From contig NZ_JACIEN010000006.1 of assembly GCF_014196925.1 (NCBI RefSeq), positions 246,780 to 310,779 on the forward strand: a stretch of DNA of 64,000 bases. The letters run 5' to 3'. The translations under genes were made by a program, and so were the position numbers. The notes beneath the pieces are model-generated. The model was given only the letters and a program-made list of their open reading frames with translations, searched no databases and was not told the origin of the DNA. Shown piece after piece: positions 53,968 to 63,687 of the stretch. Positions within the stretch are counted from its first letter, which is position 1, and each line of letters opens with the position of its first letter. Origin of the DNA: Chelatococcus caeni (lineage in GTDB: Bacteria; Pseudomonadota; Alphaproteobacteria; Rhizobiales; Beijerinckiaceae).

Positions 53968-54945
53968 ATGCGTATCCTGTCCATTTTCGCAACGGCCGCT
54001 GCGGCGGGGGCCATCGGCCTTGCCGCCGCCGGTGGCGCCGCTGCCCAGGATCAGAAGTTCATTTCCATCGGCACGGGCGGCGTCACGGGCGTCTATTACC
54101 CGGCCGGCGGCGCTATCTGCCGGCTCATGAACCAGAAGCGCAAGGACCACGGCATCCGTTGCTCGGTCGAATCGACCGGCGGCTCCGTGTTCAACGTCAA
54201 CGCCATCCGCTCGGGCGAGCTCGAGTTCGGCGTCGTGCAGTCCGACGTGCAGTTCAATGCGTACAACGGCAAGGCCAACTTCGCCGACCAGGGCGCCGAC
54301 CAGGACCTGCGCGCGGTGTTCTCGCTGCACGCCGAGCCGTTCACGGTGCTGGCGCGCAAGGACGCGAACGCCAAGTCCTTCGACGACCTCAAGGGCAAGC
54401 GCGTCAACATCGGCAACCCCGGTTCCGGCCAGCGCGCCACGACCGAGGTGCTGCTCGAGGCCAAGGGCTGGAAGACCTCCGACTTCTCGCTCGCGTCGGA
54501 GCTGAAGCCGGCCGAGCAGAGCCAGGCGCTGTGCGACAACAAGGTGGACGCCATCGTCTACACCGTCGGCCATCCGAACGGCTCGATCCAGGAGGCGACC
54601 TCGTCCTGCGAGAGCGTGCTCGTCAACGTTGATGGCGCCGAGGTCGAGAAGCTCGTCGCCGACAACCCCTACTACCGCATGGCGACCATCCCGGGCGGCA
54701 TGTATCCGGGCTCGGCCGAGGACACGACGACCTTCGGCGTCGGCGCCACGGTCGTGACCTCCGCCAAGGTGCCCGAGGACGTGGTGTACGAGTTCACCAA
54801 GGCGGTTTTCGAGAACTTCGACCAGTTCAAGGGCCTGCATCCGGCCTTCGGCAGCCTGACCAAGGAGGAGATGGTCAAGCAGAGCCTGTCCGCGCCGCTG
54901 CATCCCGGTGCAGAGAAGTACTTCAAGGAAGCCGGCCTGATGTAA
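53968..54945 (+). CDS. TAXI-family TRAP transporter binding protein
   Basis: A 325-residue periplasmic binding protein. The signal peptide ([20 protein letters not shown]) is followed by [20 protein letters not shown], typical of the TAXI class. [40 protein letters not shown] and [18 protein letters not shown] are further hallmarks. The partner permease is 100 bases downstream, beyond a hairpin. Known TAXI substrates include glutamate-type and other carboxylates; here unknown. It starts 25 bases after BKACE. Confidence 0.93.
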   Translation: MRILSIFATAAAAGAIGLAAAGGAAAQDQKFISIGTGGVTGVYYPAGGAICRLMNQKRKDHGIRCSVESTGGSVFNVNAIRSGELEFGVVQSDVQFNAYNGKANFADQGADQDLRAVFSLHAEPFTVLARKDANAKSFDDLKGKRVNIGNPGSGQRATTEVLLEAKGWKTSDFSLASELKPAEQSQALCDNKVDAIVYTVGHPNGSIQEATSSCESVLVNVDGAEVEKLVADNPYYRMATIPGGMYPGSAEDTTTFGVGATVVTSAKVPEDVVYEFTKAVFENFDQFKGLHPAFGSLTKEEMVKQSLSAPLHPGAEKYFKEAGLM

Positions 54946-54949
54946 GATA

Positions 54950-54981
54950 AAGGCGGGCGGCACGCGCGTGCCGCCCGCCTT
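54950..54981 (+). terminator. Hairpin after the TRAP binding-protein gene
   Basis: A perfect 14-bp stem, AAGGCGGGCGGCAC with GTGCCGCCCGCCTT, loop GCGC, followed by TTCG. It lies between the binding-protein and permease genes, so it likely acts as a partial terminator and an mRNA stabiliser. Confidence 0.75.
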
Positions 54982-55046
54982 TTCGCCGCCGCGGGGAATA
55001 CCGGGCGGCACGCCGGCGAGCCGGCAAGCGCAACTGCGGGGGGAGC

Positions 55047-57707
55047 ATGAGCATGGCTGAAGAGCCGAAAGCGGGCCGGCCGCTGAGCGACGAAGAGCTG
55101 CAGGATCTCGTGGCGTCCTCCGACACCGGGGCGCGCGATCCCGGCGGCATGGCCGGCCGGTTGCTGTTCTATGTCGCGCTCGCCTGGTCGCTGTTCCAGA
55201 TCTGGATCGCATCGCCGCTGCCCTTCGTCACCCAGGCGGCGACGGGCCTGCGCGTCGTCCTCAACGACACCGAGACGCGCTCGATCCATCTCGCCTTCGC
55301 GCTCTTCCTCGCCTTCTGCGCCTTTCCGGCGCTTCCTTCGAGCCCGCGCAACCGCATCCCGGTGCAGGACTGGCTGCTGGCGCTCCTCGCCGCCTTCTGC
55401 GCCGCCTACATCTTCCTGTTCTACGGGGCCCTCGCGACCCGCCCGGGCAACCCGCTGACGCAGGACCTCGTCGTGGCCGGCGCCGGCCTCGTCCTGCTCC
55501 TCGAGGCGACGCGCCGGGCGCTCGGCCTGCCGCTCGTCGTCGTGGCGGTCGTCTTCCTGCTCTACGTCTTCTTCGGCTCGAGCGTCTTGGTGCCGGATGT
55601 GATCCGCTGGAAGGGCGCGTCCTTCGCAAGGGCGATGGACCAGATGTGGCTGTCGACGGAGGGCGTCTTCGGCATCGCGCTCGGCGTGTCCTCGTCCTTC
55701 GTCTTCCTCTTCGTGCTCTTCGGCTCGCTGCTCGACCGCGCGGGGGCCGGCAACTACTTCATCAAGCTCGCCTTCGCGCTGCTCGGCCACCTGCGCGGCG
55801 GGCCGGCGAAGGCCGCCGTCCTCGCCTCGGCGATGACCGGCCTCATCTCCGGTTCCTCCATCGCCAATGTCGTGACGACCGGCACCTTCACCATACCGCT
55901 GATGAAGCGCGTCGGCTTCACACCCGAGAAGGCCGGCTCGGTCGAGGTGGCGAGCTCGGTCAACGGCCAGATCATGCCGCCCGTCATGGGCGCGGCGGCC
56001 TTCCTGATGGTGGAATACGTCGGCATCTCCTACCTCGAGGTGATCAAGGCGGCCTTCCTGCCCGCCATCATCTCCTACATCGCGCTGCTCTACCTCGTGC
56101 ATCTCGAGGCGGTGAAGCACGACATGCCGACGCTGCCCAAGCGCATCCGGCGCACCGTCTGGCAGTCGGCCCTCGTCACCGGCATCACCGCGAGCTCGAT
56201 CGTCATCCTCTGCGGCGTGATCTACTGGGTCATCCGCGGCGTGCAGATGCTGCTGCCCGACATGTCGGCCTCGCTGCTCGTCCTGCTGCTGCTCGCCGCC
56301 TATGTCGGCCTCGTCTGGTACGCCTCGCGCTCGCCGGACCTCGAGCTCGACGATCCGAACGCCCGGGTGGTGGAGCTGCCGCTCGCCAAGGAGGTGCTGA
56401 AGACGGGCCTGCACTACCTCCTGCCGATCGTCGTCCTCGTCTGGTTCCTGATGATCGAGCAGAAGTCGCCCGGCCTGTCGGCCTTCTGGGCGGTGGCGTT
56501 GCTCCTCCTCATCCTCGTCACGCAGAAGCCGCTCAAGGCACTCTTCCGCGGCCTGCGCGGCCACGACGTCGGCGTCGCGCTGCGCGAGGGCGCGGGCGAC
56601 CTCTTCGGCGGGCTCGTGCTCGGCGCCCGCAACATGATCGGCATCGCCGCTGCCACGGCAACGGCCGGCATCATCGTCGGCACGGTGACGCTGACCGGCA
56701 TCGGCCAGGTGATGGCGCAGTTCGTCGAGCTGATCTCCGGCGGCAACCTCCTGCTCATCCTCTTCTTCACGGCCGTCATCAGCCTCATCCTCGGCATGGG
56801 CCTGCCGACGACGGCGAACTACATCGTCGTCTCCTCGCTGATGGCGCCGGTCGTCGTGGAGCTCGGGGCGGCCAACGGCTTCCTCGTGCCGCTCATCGCC
56901 GTGCATCTGTTCGTCTTCTACTTCGGCATCATGGCGGACGTGACGCCACCCGTCGGCCTCGCCTCCTTTGCCGCGGCCGCCGTCTCGGGCGGCGATCCCA
57001 TCAGGACCGGCGTCACGGCCTTCTTCTACAGCCTGCGCACGGTGCTGCTGCCGTTCATCTTCATCTTCAACACGGACCTGCTGCTCATCGACGTGTCGTG
57101 GGCCGGCGCGATCTGGATCTTCTTCAAGGCGACGATCGCCATGCTCGTCTTCGCCGCGGCGACGCAGAACTTCTTCCTCGTGCGCTCGCGCGTGTGGGAA
57201 TCGGCGGTGCTGCTCATCGCCGCCTTCTTCCTGCTGCGCCCCGGCTTCTTCCTCGACCAGATCTCGCCGCCCTATGAGACGCTGGCGCCGGCGCGGATCG
57301 AGGAGGCGGTGGCGTCCGAGCCCGAGGAGGGCACGCTGCGCCTCACCGTCGAAGGCCCCGACTTCCGCCTCGGGCGGATCGCGCAGAAGACCATCGTGCT
57401 CGACCTCGGCACCACGGCCGGCGACCCGCGCGGACGCCTCGAGCAGAACACGGGCCTCCTCTACCAGGTCGAGGGGGATGCGGTCGCTCTGGAGGAGCCG
57501 TTCGACGCGACGAGCCAGGCGGCCCAGAGCCTCAAGAACTTCGACTTCTACGGCGAGCAGCCGGTGCGCATCGTGCAGCTGGAGCGCGAGCGCGAGCGCA
57601 TGAATCGCCAGCTCATGACGATCCCCGGCTTCCTGCTGATCGGCCTCGTCGTTCTCCTGCAGCGCCGCCGGCAGCGCACGGCCGTCGGCGCGACCGCGCC
57701 CGCCTGA
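55047..57707 (+). CDS. Fused TRAP transporter permease (4TM/12TM type)
   Basis: An 886-residue inner-membrane protein that fuses the small (DctQ) and large (DctM) TRAP subunits, the arrangement that pairs with TAXI binding proteins. There are many membrane spans; MTGLISGSSIANVVTTGTFT, EVASSVNGQIMPPVMGAAAF and LGMGLPTTANYIVVSSLMAP are the DctM signatures. The C-terminal ~170 residues look like a DUF3394 region with a final anchor (LMTIPGFLLIGLVVLL). The ATG at 55047 follows GGGGGGAGC. Confidence 0.95.
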   Translation: MSMAEEPKAGRPLSDEELQDLVASSDTGARDPGGMAGRLLFYVALAWSLFQIWIASPLPFVTQAATGLRVVLNDTETRSIHLAFALFLAFCAFPALPSSPRNRIPVQDWLLALLAAFCAAYIFLFYGALATRPGNPLTQDLVVAGAGLVLLLEATRRALGLPLVVVAVVFLLYVFFGSSVLVPDVIRWKGASFARAMDQMWLSTEGVFGIALGVSSSFVFLFVLFGSLLDRAGAGNYFIKLAFALLGHLRGGPAKAAVLASAMTGLISGSSIANVVTTGTFTIPLMKRVGFTPEKAGSVEVASSVNGQIMPPVMGAAAFLMVEYVGISYLEVIKAAFLPAIISYIALLYLVHLEAVKHDMPTLPKRIRRTVWQSALVTGITASSIVILCGVIYWVIRGVQMLLPDMSASLLVLLLLAAYVGLVWYASRSPDLELDDPNARVVELPLAKEVLKTGLHYLLPIVVLVWFLMIEQKSPGLSAFWAVALLLLILVTQKPLKALFRGLRGHDVGVALREGAGDLFGGLVLGARNMIGIAAATATAGIIVGTVTLTGIGQVMAQFVELISGGNLLLILFFTAVISLILGMGLPTTANYIVVSSLMAPVVVELGAANGFLVPLIAVHLFVFYFGIMADVTPPVGLASFAAAAVSGGDPIRTGVTAFFYSLRTVLLPFIFIFNTDLLLIDVSWAGAIWIFFKATIAMLVFAAATQNFFLVRSRVWESAVLLIAAFFLLRPGFFLDQISPPYETLAPARIEEAVASEPEEGTLRLTVEGPDFRLGRIAQKTIVLDLGTTAGDPRGRLEQNTGLLYQVEGDAVALEEPFDATSQAAQSLKNFDFYGEQPVRIVQLERERERMNRQLMTIPGFLLIGLVVLLQRRRQRTAVGATAPA

Positions 57708-57721
57708 GCCGGAGGAAGCCC

Positions 57722-58189
57722 ATGTACAAGAACATCCTGCTCGCCATCGACGTCGCCCATCTCGACAGCCAGACCAAGGCGGTAAAGACGGCCGTCGACA
57801 TGGCGAAGGCCTTCGGCGCCACCGTCCACGTACTCACCGTGGTGCCCGACTTCGGCATGAGCATCGTTTCCGGCTTCTTCCCGAAGGACCACGTGCGCCG
57901 GGCGATGGAGGAGGCGAACACGGCCCTCCACGCCTACACGAAGGAGACCATCCCGGCAGAGGTGCGCCACCGCCACATCGTCGATCACGGCACCATCTAC
58001 GAGGTCATCCTGCGCTATGCGCGCGAGCTGAACATCGACCTCGTCGTCATCAGCGCGGCGCGGCCCAAGATCGACGACTATTTCCTCGGGCCGAACGCGG
58101 CCCGCGTCGTCCGCCACGCCGATGCGACGGTGATCGTGGTGCGCGAGACGGCGGCGGAGGCGGCGAGGCTGGCGGACAAGCGGCGCTGA
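57722..58189 (+). CDS. Universal stress protein A family
   Basis: A 155-residue UspA-fold protein: MYKNILLAIDVAHLDS at the start, VHVLTVVPDFGMS, and the nucleotide-binding loop region VVISAARPKIDDYFLGPNAA near the C-terminus, then HADATVIVVRE. A single Usp immediately downstream of a TRAP permease (14 bases) recalls TeaD beside the TeaABC ectoine TRAP transporter, where it regulates uptake. That role is inferred here. Confidence 0.93.
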   Translation: MYKNILLAIDVAHLDSQTKAVKTAVDMAKAFGATVHVLTVVPDFGMSIVSGFFPKDHVRRAMEEANTALHAYTKETIPAEVRHRHIVDHGTIYEVILRYARELNIDLVVISAARPKIDDYFLGPNAARVVRHADATVIVVRETAAEAARLADKRR

Positions 58190-58284
58190 CCGCTTCCGGG
58201 GCGGATTGGCCGCCGGCCTTGCGCCCGGTGCGAGCGCATGCTCGCATGCGTTCCGTCGTTCGCCCGATGCGGGCCGGGTTGTGG

Positions 58285-59091
58285 ATGGATGGCGCGATGC
58301 TCGACGAAAACGGCCCGCGGGCTCTCAATCCCTTCGCCGACCTTACCGGCGAGGTGGTGCTCGTCACCGGCGCCTCGTCCGGCCTCGGCCGCCACTTCGC
58401 GCGCATGCTCGCTGGCCACGGCATGCATGTCGCGGTCGCGGCCCGGCGGCATGAGCTGCTCGAGCCGCTGGTGGAGGAGATCCGCCTGGCCGGCGGCGAG
58501 GCCGAGCCGGTCGCGATGGACGTGAGGGACGTGGCCTCCGTCCGCGACGGCGTCGCCCGCGTGGTCGCGCGTTTCGGCACCATCGACGGGCTCGTCAACA
58601 ATGCCGGCATCGCCCGCACGCAGGCGCTGCTCGACGAGGCGCCCGAGGCGTGGGCAACGACCATCGACACCAATCTCACCGGCGCACGGCACGTCGCCTG
58701 CGAGGTGGCGCGGGCGATGGTCGCGGCCGGCGGCGACGGAGCCATCGTCAATGTCGCCTCCATCCTCGGCCTGCGCCAGGGCGGGCAGGTCGGCTCCTAT
58801 GCGACGTCGAAGGCGGGGCTGATCCAGCTCACCAAACAGATGGCGCTCGAATGGGCGCGCTACGGCATCCGCGTCAATGCCCTGGCGCCGGGCTATGTGG
58901 AGACCGATCTCAACCGCGACTTCCTGACGAGCGAGGCCGGGGCGACGCTCGTGAAGCGCATCCCGCAGAGGCGCTTCGGCCGCATGCAGGACCTCGACGC
59001 CGTGCTGCTGCTGCTGCTGTCGTCCGCTTCGGCCTACATGACCGGTGCGGTCATTCCCGTCGACGGCGGGCATCTCCTGTCCGCTCTGTGA
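58285..59091 (+). CDS. SDR-family oxidoreductase
   Basis: A 268-residue short-chain dehydrogenase/reductase. The cofactor motif is VVLVTGASSGLGRHFA, the NNAG motif is VNNAGIARTQAL, the catalytic Ser-Tyr-Lys are in VNVASILGL and GSYATSKAGLIQL, and MTGAVIPVDGGHLLSAL ends it. NAD(P)-dependent; substrate unknown. ATG codons at 58285 and 58297, and others upstream, are all possible starts. It probably ends the rightward operon. Confidence 0.9.
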   Translation: MDGAMLDENGPRALNPFADLTGEVVLVTGASSGLGRHFARMLAGHGMHVAVAARRHELLEPLVEEIRLAGGEAEPVAMDVRDVASVRDGVARVVARFGTIDGLVNNAGIARTQALLDEAPEAWATTIDTNLTGARHVACEVARAMVAAGGDGAIVNVASILGLRQGGQVGSYATSKAGLIQLTKQMALEWARYGIRVNALAPGYVETDLNRDFLTSEAGATLVKRIPQRRFGRMQDLDAVLLLLLSSASAYMTGAVIPVDGGHLLSAL

Positions 59092-59182
59092 GCGTTTGCC
59101 CGCCGGACACGCGGCGCCTTGCCGGTTCTTTGATGACGAAGATTTAATTTGCCGCTTTCTGCAAGTCGCCACATAGCTAGCG

Positions 59183-59188
59183 TATAAT
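59183..59188 (+). promoter_or_regulatory. Candidate -10 of the RND operon
   Basis: A perfect TATAAT lies 128 bases before the adaptor gene, in an AT-rich patch unusual for this window. No good -35 at 16-18 bases was found, so it may need an activator or it could be chance. Confidence 0.35.
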
Positions 59189-59310
59189 TTTGAACTGGAA
59201 GAGCTCGGCCACTTTCGGGCCGCCGGACGGATCGTCCGGACGCGTTCGCGACATGCCGGGACAAGCTCGTTGTGCTCCATGACGATGGGCCGGCGAAGTC
59301 AGAGGACGGT

Positions 59311-60423
59311 ATGCGCAAATCGGTTGTTGTCGCCATCGCATTGCTCGCGGCTGCCGGGGGCGGCGCCTACCTGCTCAACCAGGGCCGGTTCGACGCCTTG
59401 TGGACCACGTTGCAGTCGAACGCCTCGGCACAGGGGCAGGGCCAGGCGACGACCCCGCGCCGTGCACCGGCCCTCGCGGTCGAGACCGCGGTGGCCAAGG
59501 CCGGCACGTCGACCGCCGACATCCGCTCCATCGGCAGCCTCGCCTCGGACGAATCGGTGAAGGTCGCGTCGGAGATCGCCGGCCGCATCTCCTCGATCGC
59601 CTTCAGCGACGGCCAGGCCGTCAAGGAGGGCGACATCCTCTTCAAGCTCGACGGCGCGCTGACGCAGGCCGAGATGGACGATGCGCAGGCCAAGCTCGAA
59701 CTTGCCCTCGCCAATTACGAGCGCACGAGCACGCTGGCCCGCTCCGGCAACACTACCCAGCGGGCGAACGACGAGGCGGTGGCCAACCTCGCCATGGCCC
59801 GGGCCGCCGTGGCACTCATCCGCGCCCGTTTCGACAAGCTCACGATCCGCGCTCCCTTCCCGGGCATCCTCGGCATCCGCATCGTCTCGGTCGGCGCCTA
59901 TGTCACGACCGGCCAACCGCTCGTGAATCTCGAGAAGATCGACGCCCTGAACGTCGACTTCAAGGTGCCGGAGATCCACCTCGGCGACATCGCGGTAGGG
60001 CAGGCGGTCGAGGTGAGCGTCGACGCCTTCCCCGGCCGCACCTTCACGGGCATCATCGAGGCCATCGACCCGCTGGTCGACGTCAACGGCCGTGCGCTCA
60101 GCGTGCGCGCCCGCGTGCCCAACGGCGACATGGCCCTGAGGCCCGGGCTCTTCGCGCGCATCCTCATCAAGGGCAGCCGGGAACGGCAGGTGGTTACCGT
60201 GCCGGAGGAGGCCATCGTGCCGCGCGGGCAGGATACCTTCATCTTCCGCGTCGAGGACGGCAAGGCGGTCGAGGCGCGCGTGACGCTCGGCAACCGCTAT
60301 GGCGGCCTCGTCGAGATCGCCGAGGGGGTCGAGCCGGGGGCGGTGGTCGTCACTGCCGGCCAGCAGCGGCTGCGTGACGGCGCCAACGTCGAGGTCGTGA
60401 CCTCGACCGCCGCGCAGGGCTGA
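59311..60423 (+). CDS. RND efflux periplasmic adaptor subunit
   Basis: A 370-residue membrane-fusion protein that links an RND pump to the outer membrane channel. It has an N-terminal anchor (SVVVAIALLAAAGGGAYLL), a barrel-sandwich domain (VASEIAGRISSIAFSDGQAV; LTIRAPFPGILGIRIVSVG), and a helical hairpin between them. The ATG at 59311 follows AGAGGAC. It starts the pair with the permease 10 bases on. An outer-membrane partner is not in the window. Confidence 0.93.
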   Translation: MRKSVVVAIALLAAAGGGAYLLNQGRFDALWTTLQSNASAQGQGQATTPRRAPALAVETAVAKAGTSTADIRSIGSLASDESVKVASEIAGRISSIAFSDGQAVKEGDILFKLDGALTQAEMDDAQAKLELALANYERTSTLARSGNTTQRANDEAVANLAMARAAVALIRARFDKLTIRAPFPGILGIRIVSVGAYVTTGQPLVNLEKIDALNVDFKVPEIHLGDIAVGQAVEVSVDAFPGRTFTGIIEAIDPLVDVNGRALSVRARVPNGDMALRPGLFARILIKGSRERQVVTVPEEAIVPRGQDTFIFRVEDGKAVEARVTLGNRYGGLVEIAEGVEPGAVVVTAGQQRLRDGANVEVVTSTAAQG

Positions 60424-60433
60424 GGGAACACAG

Positions 60434-63400
60434 ATGCGCCTGCCGGAGATCTGCATCCGCCGCCCGGTCTTCGCCACCGTTCTCAGCCTCATCCTCATCC
60501 TCGTCGGCATCGTCTCCTACGACCGGCTGACGGTGCGCGAATATCCCAACGTGGACGAGCCGGTCGTCTCCGTGACGACGAGCTATCCCGGGGCCTCGGC
60601 GACCATCATCGAGAGCCAGGTGACGCAGGTGCTCGAGGGCTCGATCGCGGGCATCGCCGGCATCGACGTCCTCGAATCGACGAGCCGGGCCGAATCGAGC
60701 CGCATCACCGTGCGCTTCCGCTCGGATGTCGATGTCGACGTCGCCGCCAGCGACGTGCGCGACCGCGTCAGCCGCGTGCGCCGGCGCCTGCCGGACGAGA
60801 TCGACGAGCCGACCATCGCCAAGGTCGAGGCCGACGCCCAGCCGGTCATCTACATCTCCTTCATTGCCGAGCGGATGGATGCGCTCGAGCTGACCGACTA
60901 CGTCAACCGCTACGTGGTCGACCGGTTCAAGAACCTCAATGGCGTCGCCGACGTCACCATCTTCGGCGAGCGCCGCTATGCCATGCGCATCTGGATCGAC
61001 CGGGAGAGGCTCGCCGCCTACAATCTCACCATCCAGGATGTCGAAAGCGCGCTGCGCAGCCAGAATGTCGAGCTGCCGTCCGGCCGCATCGAGAGCCAGA
61101 TGCGCGAGTTCACGGTGCTGTCGCGCACCGGGCTGACCACGGCGGAGCAATTCCGCAACATCGTGGTCAAGCGGGCGGATGGCTATCAGGTCAAGATGGG
61201 CGAGGTGGCGCGCGTCGAGCTCGGCGCCGCCGATCTGAGACGCGACGGCCGCTACAACGGCAAGCCGACGATCACGGTCGGCATCGTCAAGCAGGCGGTG
61301 GCCAACCCGCTCGACGTGTCGAACGCGGTGCGCGGCATTCTGCCGGCGGTCAACGAATCGCTGCCCCCGGGCGTCACCGCCGAGGTGGCCAACGACAACG
61401 CCGTCTTCATCGATCGCTCGATCAAGGCCGTCTATCACACCATCGGCGAGGCCATTATCCTCGTGGTGCTGGTCATCCTGTTCTTCCTGCGCTCGCTGCG
61501 CGCCTCCATCATCCCGATCGTCACCATCCCGATCTCGCTCATCGCGACCTTCACGCTGATGTATGCGATGGGCTTCAGCGTGAACACGCTGACCCTGCTC
61601 GCCATGGTGCTCGCCATCGGCCTCGTGGTGGACGACGCCATCGTCGTGCTGGAGAACATCTACCGGCACATCGAGGAGGGCATGACGCCCGTCGCGGCCG
61701 CCATCAAGGGCTCGCGCGAGATCGCCTTCGCCGTGGTGGCGATGACGCTGACCCTCGCCGCGGTCTATGCGCCGGTCGCCTTCTCGCCGGGCCGCACCGG
61801 GCGGCTGTTCCTCGAATTCGCCTTGACGCTCGCCGGCGCGGTGCTCGTCTCGGGCTTCGTCGCCCTGACGCTGACGCCGATGATGTGCTCGCGCCTGCTG
61901 AAGCACAATCCGAACCCCGGCTTCGTCTTCTCGGCGCTCGAGCGCTTCCTGTCGGCCCTGGAGCATGGCTATCGCCGCGCGCTCGTCGCCTCGCTGAAGC
62001 TGCGCTGGCTCGTGGTGCTGCTGGCCGTCGGCGTCGCCGGCATGAGCGCCTTCTATTTCACCCAGCTGCGGTCGGAGCTGTCGCCGGTCGAGGACCGGGG
62101 CACGGTGATGCTGCGCGGCAGCGGCCCCGAGGGTGCGACCCTCGCCTATACGACGCGCTATGCGCAGGAGGTCGAGGCGCTGGTGTCGCAATATCCCGGC
62201 ATCCGCTCGACGCTCAGCATCGTCGGCTTTCCCGAGGTGACCGACTTCATGGCCTTCGGCCGGCTGGTCGACTGGGACGACCGCAGCGTCAAGCAGCAGG
62301 ACATCGTCGCCGACTTGCAGCCGAAGCTGCGGCGCATCGCCGGCGTCAACGCTTTCGCCATCAACCCGGCCTCCCTCGGGCAGCGCGGCTCCTCGCGTCC
62401 CATCGAGTTCGTCGTGCAGACCTCGGGCACCTACGAGGAACTGCAGGGCTATGTCGACAAGCTGATGGAGCGCATCGACGCCTGGCCCGGCCTCATCAAC
62501 GTCGACACGGACCTCAAGCTCAACAAGCCCGAGTTCCGCGTCGAGCTCGACCGCGCCAAGGTGGCGGACCTCGGGCTCGACGTCTCCGTCGTCGGCCGCA
62601 CGCTGGAAACGCTCCTCGGCGGGCGCCAGGTGACGCGCTTCGAGATCGATGGCGAGCAATATGACGTCTATGTGCAGCTGGCTGCCGCCGACCGCGCCTC
62701 GCCGCAGACGCTGTCGACGATCTTCCTGCGCGCGCCGGGCGGCGAGATGATCCAGCTCTCCAACGTGGTGAAGGTGCGCGAATCGGTGGCGCCGAAGGAG
62801 TTGCGCCGCTTCAACCAGCTGCGCGCCGTTACCATCTCGGCCAACCTCGCGCCCGGCTACACGATGGGTGACGGCATCGCCTTCCTCGAACGGGCGGCCG
62901 ACGAGGTGCTGCCCAACCAGGTGCAGACGGACCTGAACGGCCAGAGCCGCGAGTTCCGTGCCTCGAGCCAGTCGCTCGCCCTCGTCTTCGTCCTGGCCCT
63001 CGCCTTCATCTATCTCGTCCTCGCGGCGCAGTTCGAGAGCTTCCGCGATCCCGTCATCATCCTCCTCACCGTGCCATTGTCGATGACCGGCGCGCTCGCG
63101 GCGTTGTACTACACGGGCGGGACGCTCAACGTGTTCTCGCAGATCGGGCTCGTGACGCTCGTCGGGCTCATCACCAAGCACGGCATCCTCATCGTCGAAT
63201 TCGCGCACCAGCAGCAGGAGGCGGGCCGGCAGCGGCTCGAGGCGGTGGTCGAGGCGTCCGTGCTGCGCCTGAGGCCCATCCTGATGACGACCGGCGCCAT
63301 GGTGCTGGGCGCCGTGCCGCTGGCCTTCGCCGACGGGGCGGGTGCCGAGAGCCGCCAGCAGATCGGCTGGGTCATCGTCGGCGGCATGACGCTGGGCACC

Positions 63401-63508
63401 ATCCTGACGCTCTTCGTCGTGCCGACGGTCTACAGCCTGATCGGCCGGCGACAGCACGCCGGCGAGGAGGCGCCGGCCGCCGCCGCAGCGGCGCATCCGG
63501 CGGAATAG
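60434..63508 (+). CDS. RND efflux transporter permease
   Basis: A 1024-residue proton-driven inner-membrane pump of the AcrB/MexF class (HAE1 type). ICIRRPVFATVLSLILILVG opens the protein; the membrane proton relay is in GLVVDDAIVVLENIYRH, and SVNTLTLLAMVLAIGLV is conserved. Two large periplasmic loops flank the repeated six-span halves. It ends with a Glu/Ala-rich tail (EEAPAAAAAAHPAE). Substrates are likely drugs or other hydrophobic compounds; sequence alone cannot say. Confidence 0.95.
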   Translation: MRLPEICIRRPVFATVLSLILILVGIVSYDRLTVREYPNVDEPVVSVTTSYPGASATIIESQVTQVLEGSIAGIAGIDVLESTSRAESSRITVRFRSDVDVDVAASDVRDRVSRVRRRLPDEIDEPTIAKVEADAQPVIYISFIAERMDALELTDYVNRYVVDRFKNLNGVADVTIFGERRYAMRIWIDRERLAAYNLTIQDVESALRSQNVELPSGRIESQMREFTVLSRTGLTTAEQFRNIVVKRADGYQVKMGEVARVELGAADLRRDGRYNGKPTITVGIVKQAVANPLDVSNAVRGILPAVNESLPPGVTAEVANDNAVFIDRSIKAVYHTIGEAIILVVLVILFFLRSLRASIIPIVTIPISLIATFTLMYAMGFSVNTLTLLAMVLAIGLVVDDAIVVLENIYRHIEEGMTPVAAAIKGSREIAFAVVAMTLTLAAVYAPVAFSPGRTGRLFLEFALTLAGAVLVSGFVALTLTPMMCSRLLKHNPNPGFVFSALERFLSALEHGYRRALVASLKLRWLVVLLAVGVAGMSAFYFTQLRSELSPVEDRGTVMLRGSGPEGATLAYTTRYAQEVEALVSQYPGIRSTLSIVGFPEVTDFMAFGRLVDWDDRSVKQQDIVADLQPKLRRIAGVNAFAINPASLGQRGSSRPIEFVVQTSGTYEELQGYVDKLMERIDAWPGLINVDTDLKLNKPEFRVELDRAKVADLGLDVSVVGRTLETLLGGRQVTRFEIDGEQYDVYVQLAAADRASPQTLSTIFLRAPGGEMIQLSNVVKVRESVAPKELRRFNQLRAVTISANLAPGYTMGDGIAFLERAADEVLPNQVQTDLNGQSREFRASSQSLALVFVLALAFIYLVLAAQFESFRDPVIILLTVPLSMTGALAALYYTGGTLNVFSQIGLVTLVGLITKHGILIVEFAHQQQEAGRQRLEAVVEASVLRLRPILMTTGAMVLGAVPLAFADGAGAESRQQIGWVIVGGMTLGTILTLFVVPTVYSLIGRRQHAGEEAPAAAAAAHPAE

Positions 63509-63658
63509 GAGGGTTTTGGCGCGGCGATTCCGGCCTTTGGCGCGCGAGTCGCGTGACCGAAGGCAAGGGGGCAGGGTTCCGGGAAGGGTTATCCACGCCC
63601 CAAAGCCAGGCCCGGCAAGGGATTGCCGGCTTCTGTGGAAAATTTCCGAAAAAGGCGC

Positions 63659-63687
63659 TTGACCTTTCCCGGCGTTTTGAGCATAAA
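63659..63687 (+). promoter_or_regulatory. Strong sigma-70-type promoter, probably rrn
   Basis: TTGACC, exactly 17 bases, then CATAAA. Both hexamers are near consensus, the best match in the window. A short AAATTTCCGAAAAAGG tract lies just upstream and could be an UP-like element. It points right, into the boxA-bearing leader. Confidence 0.6.
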
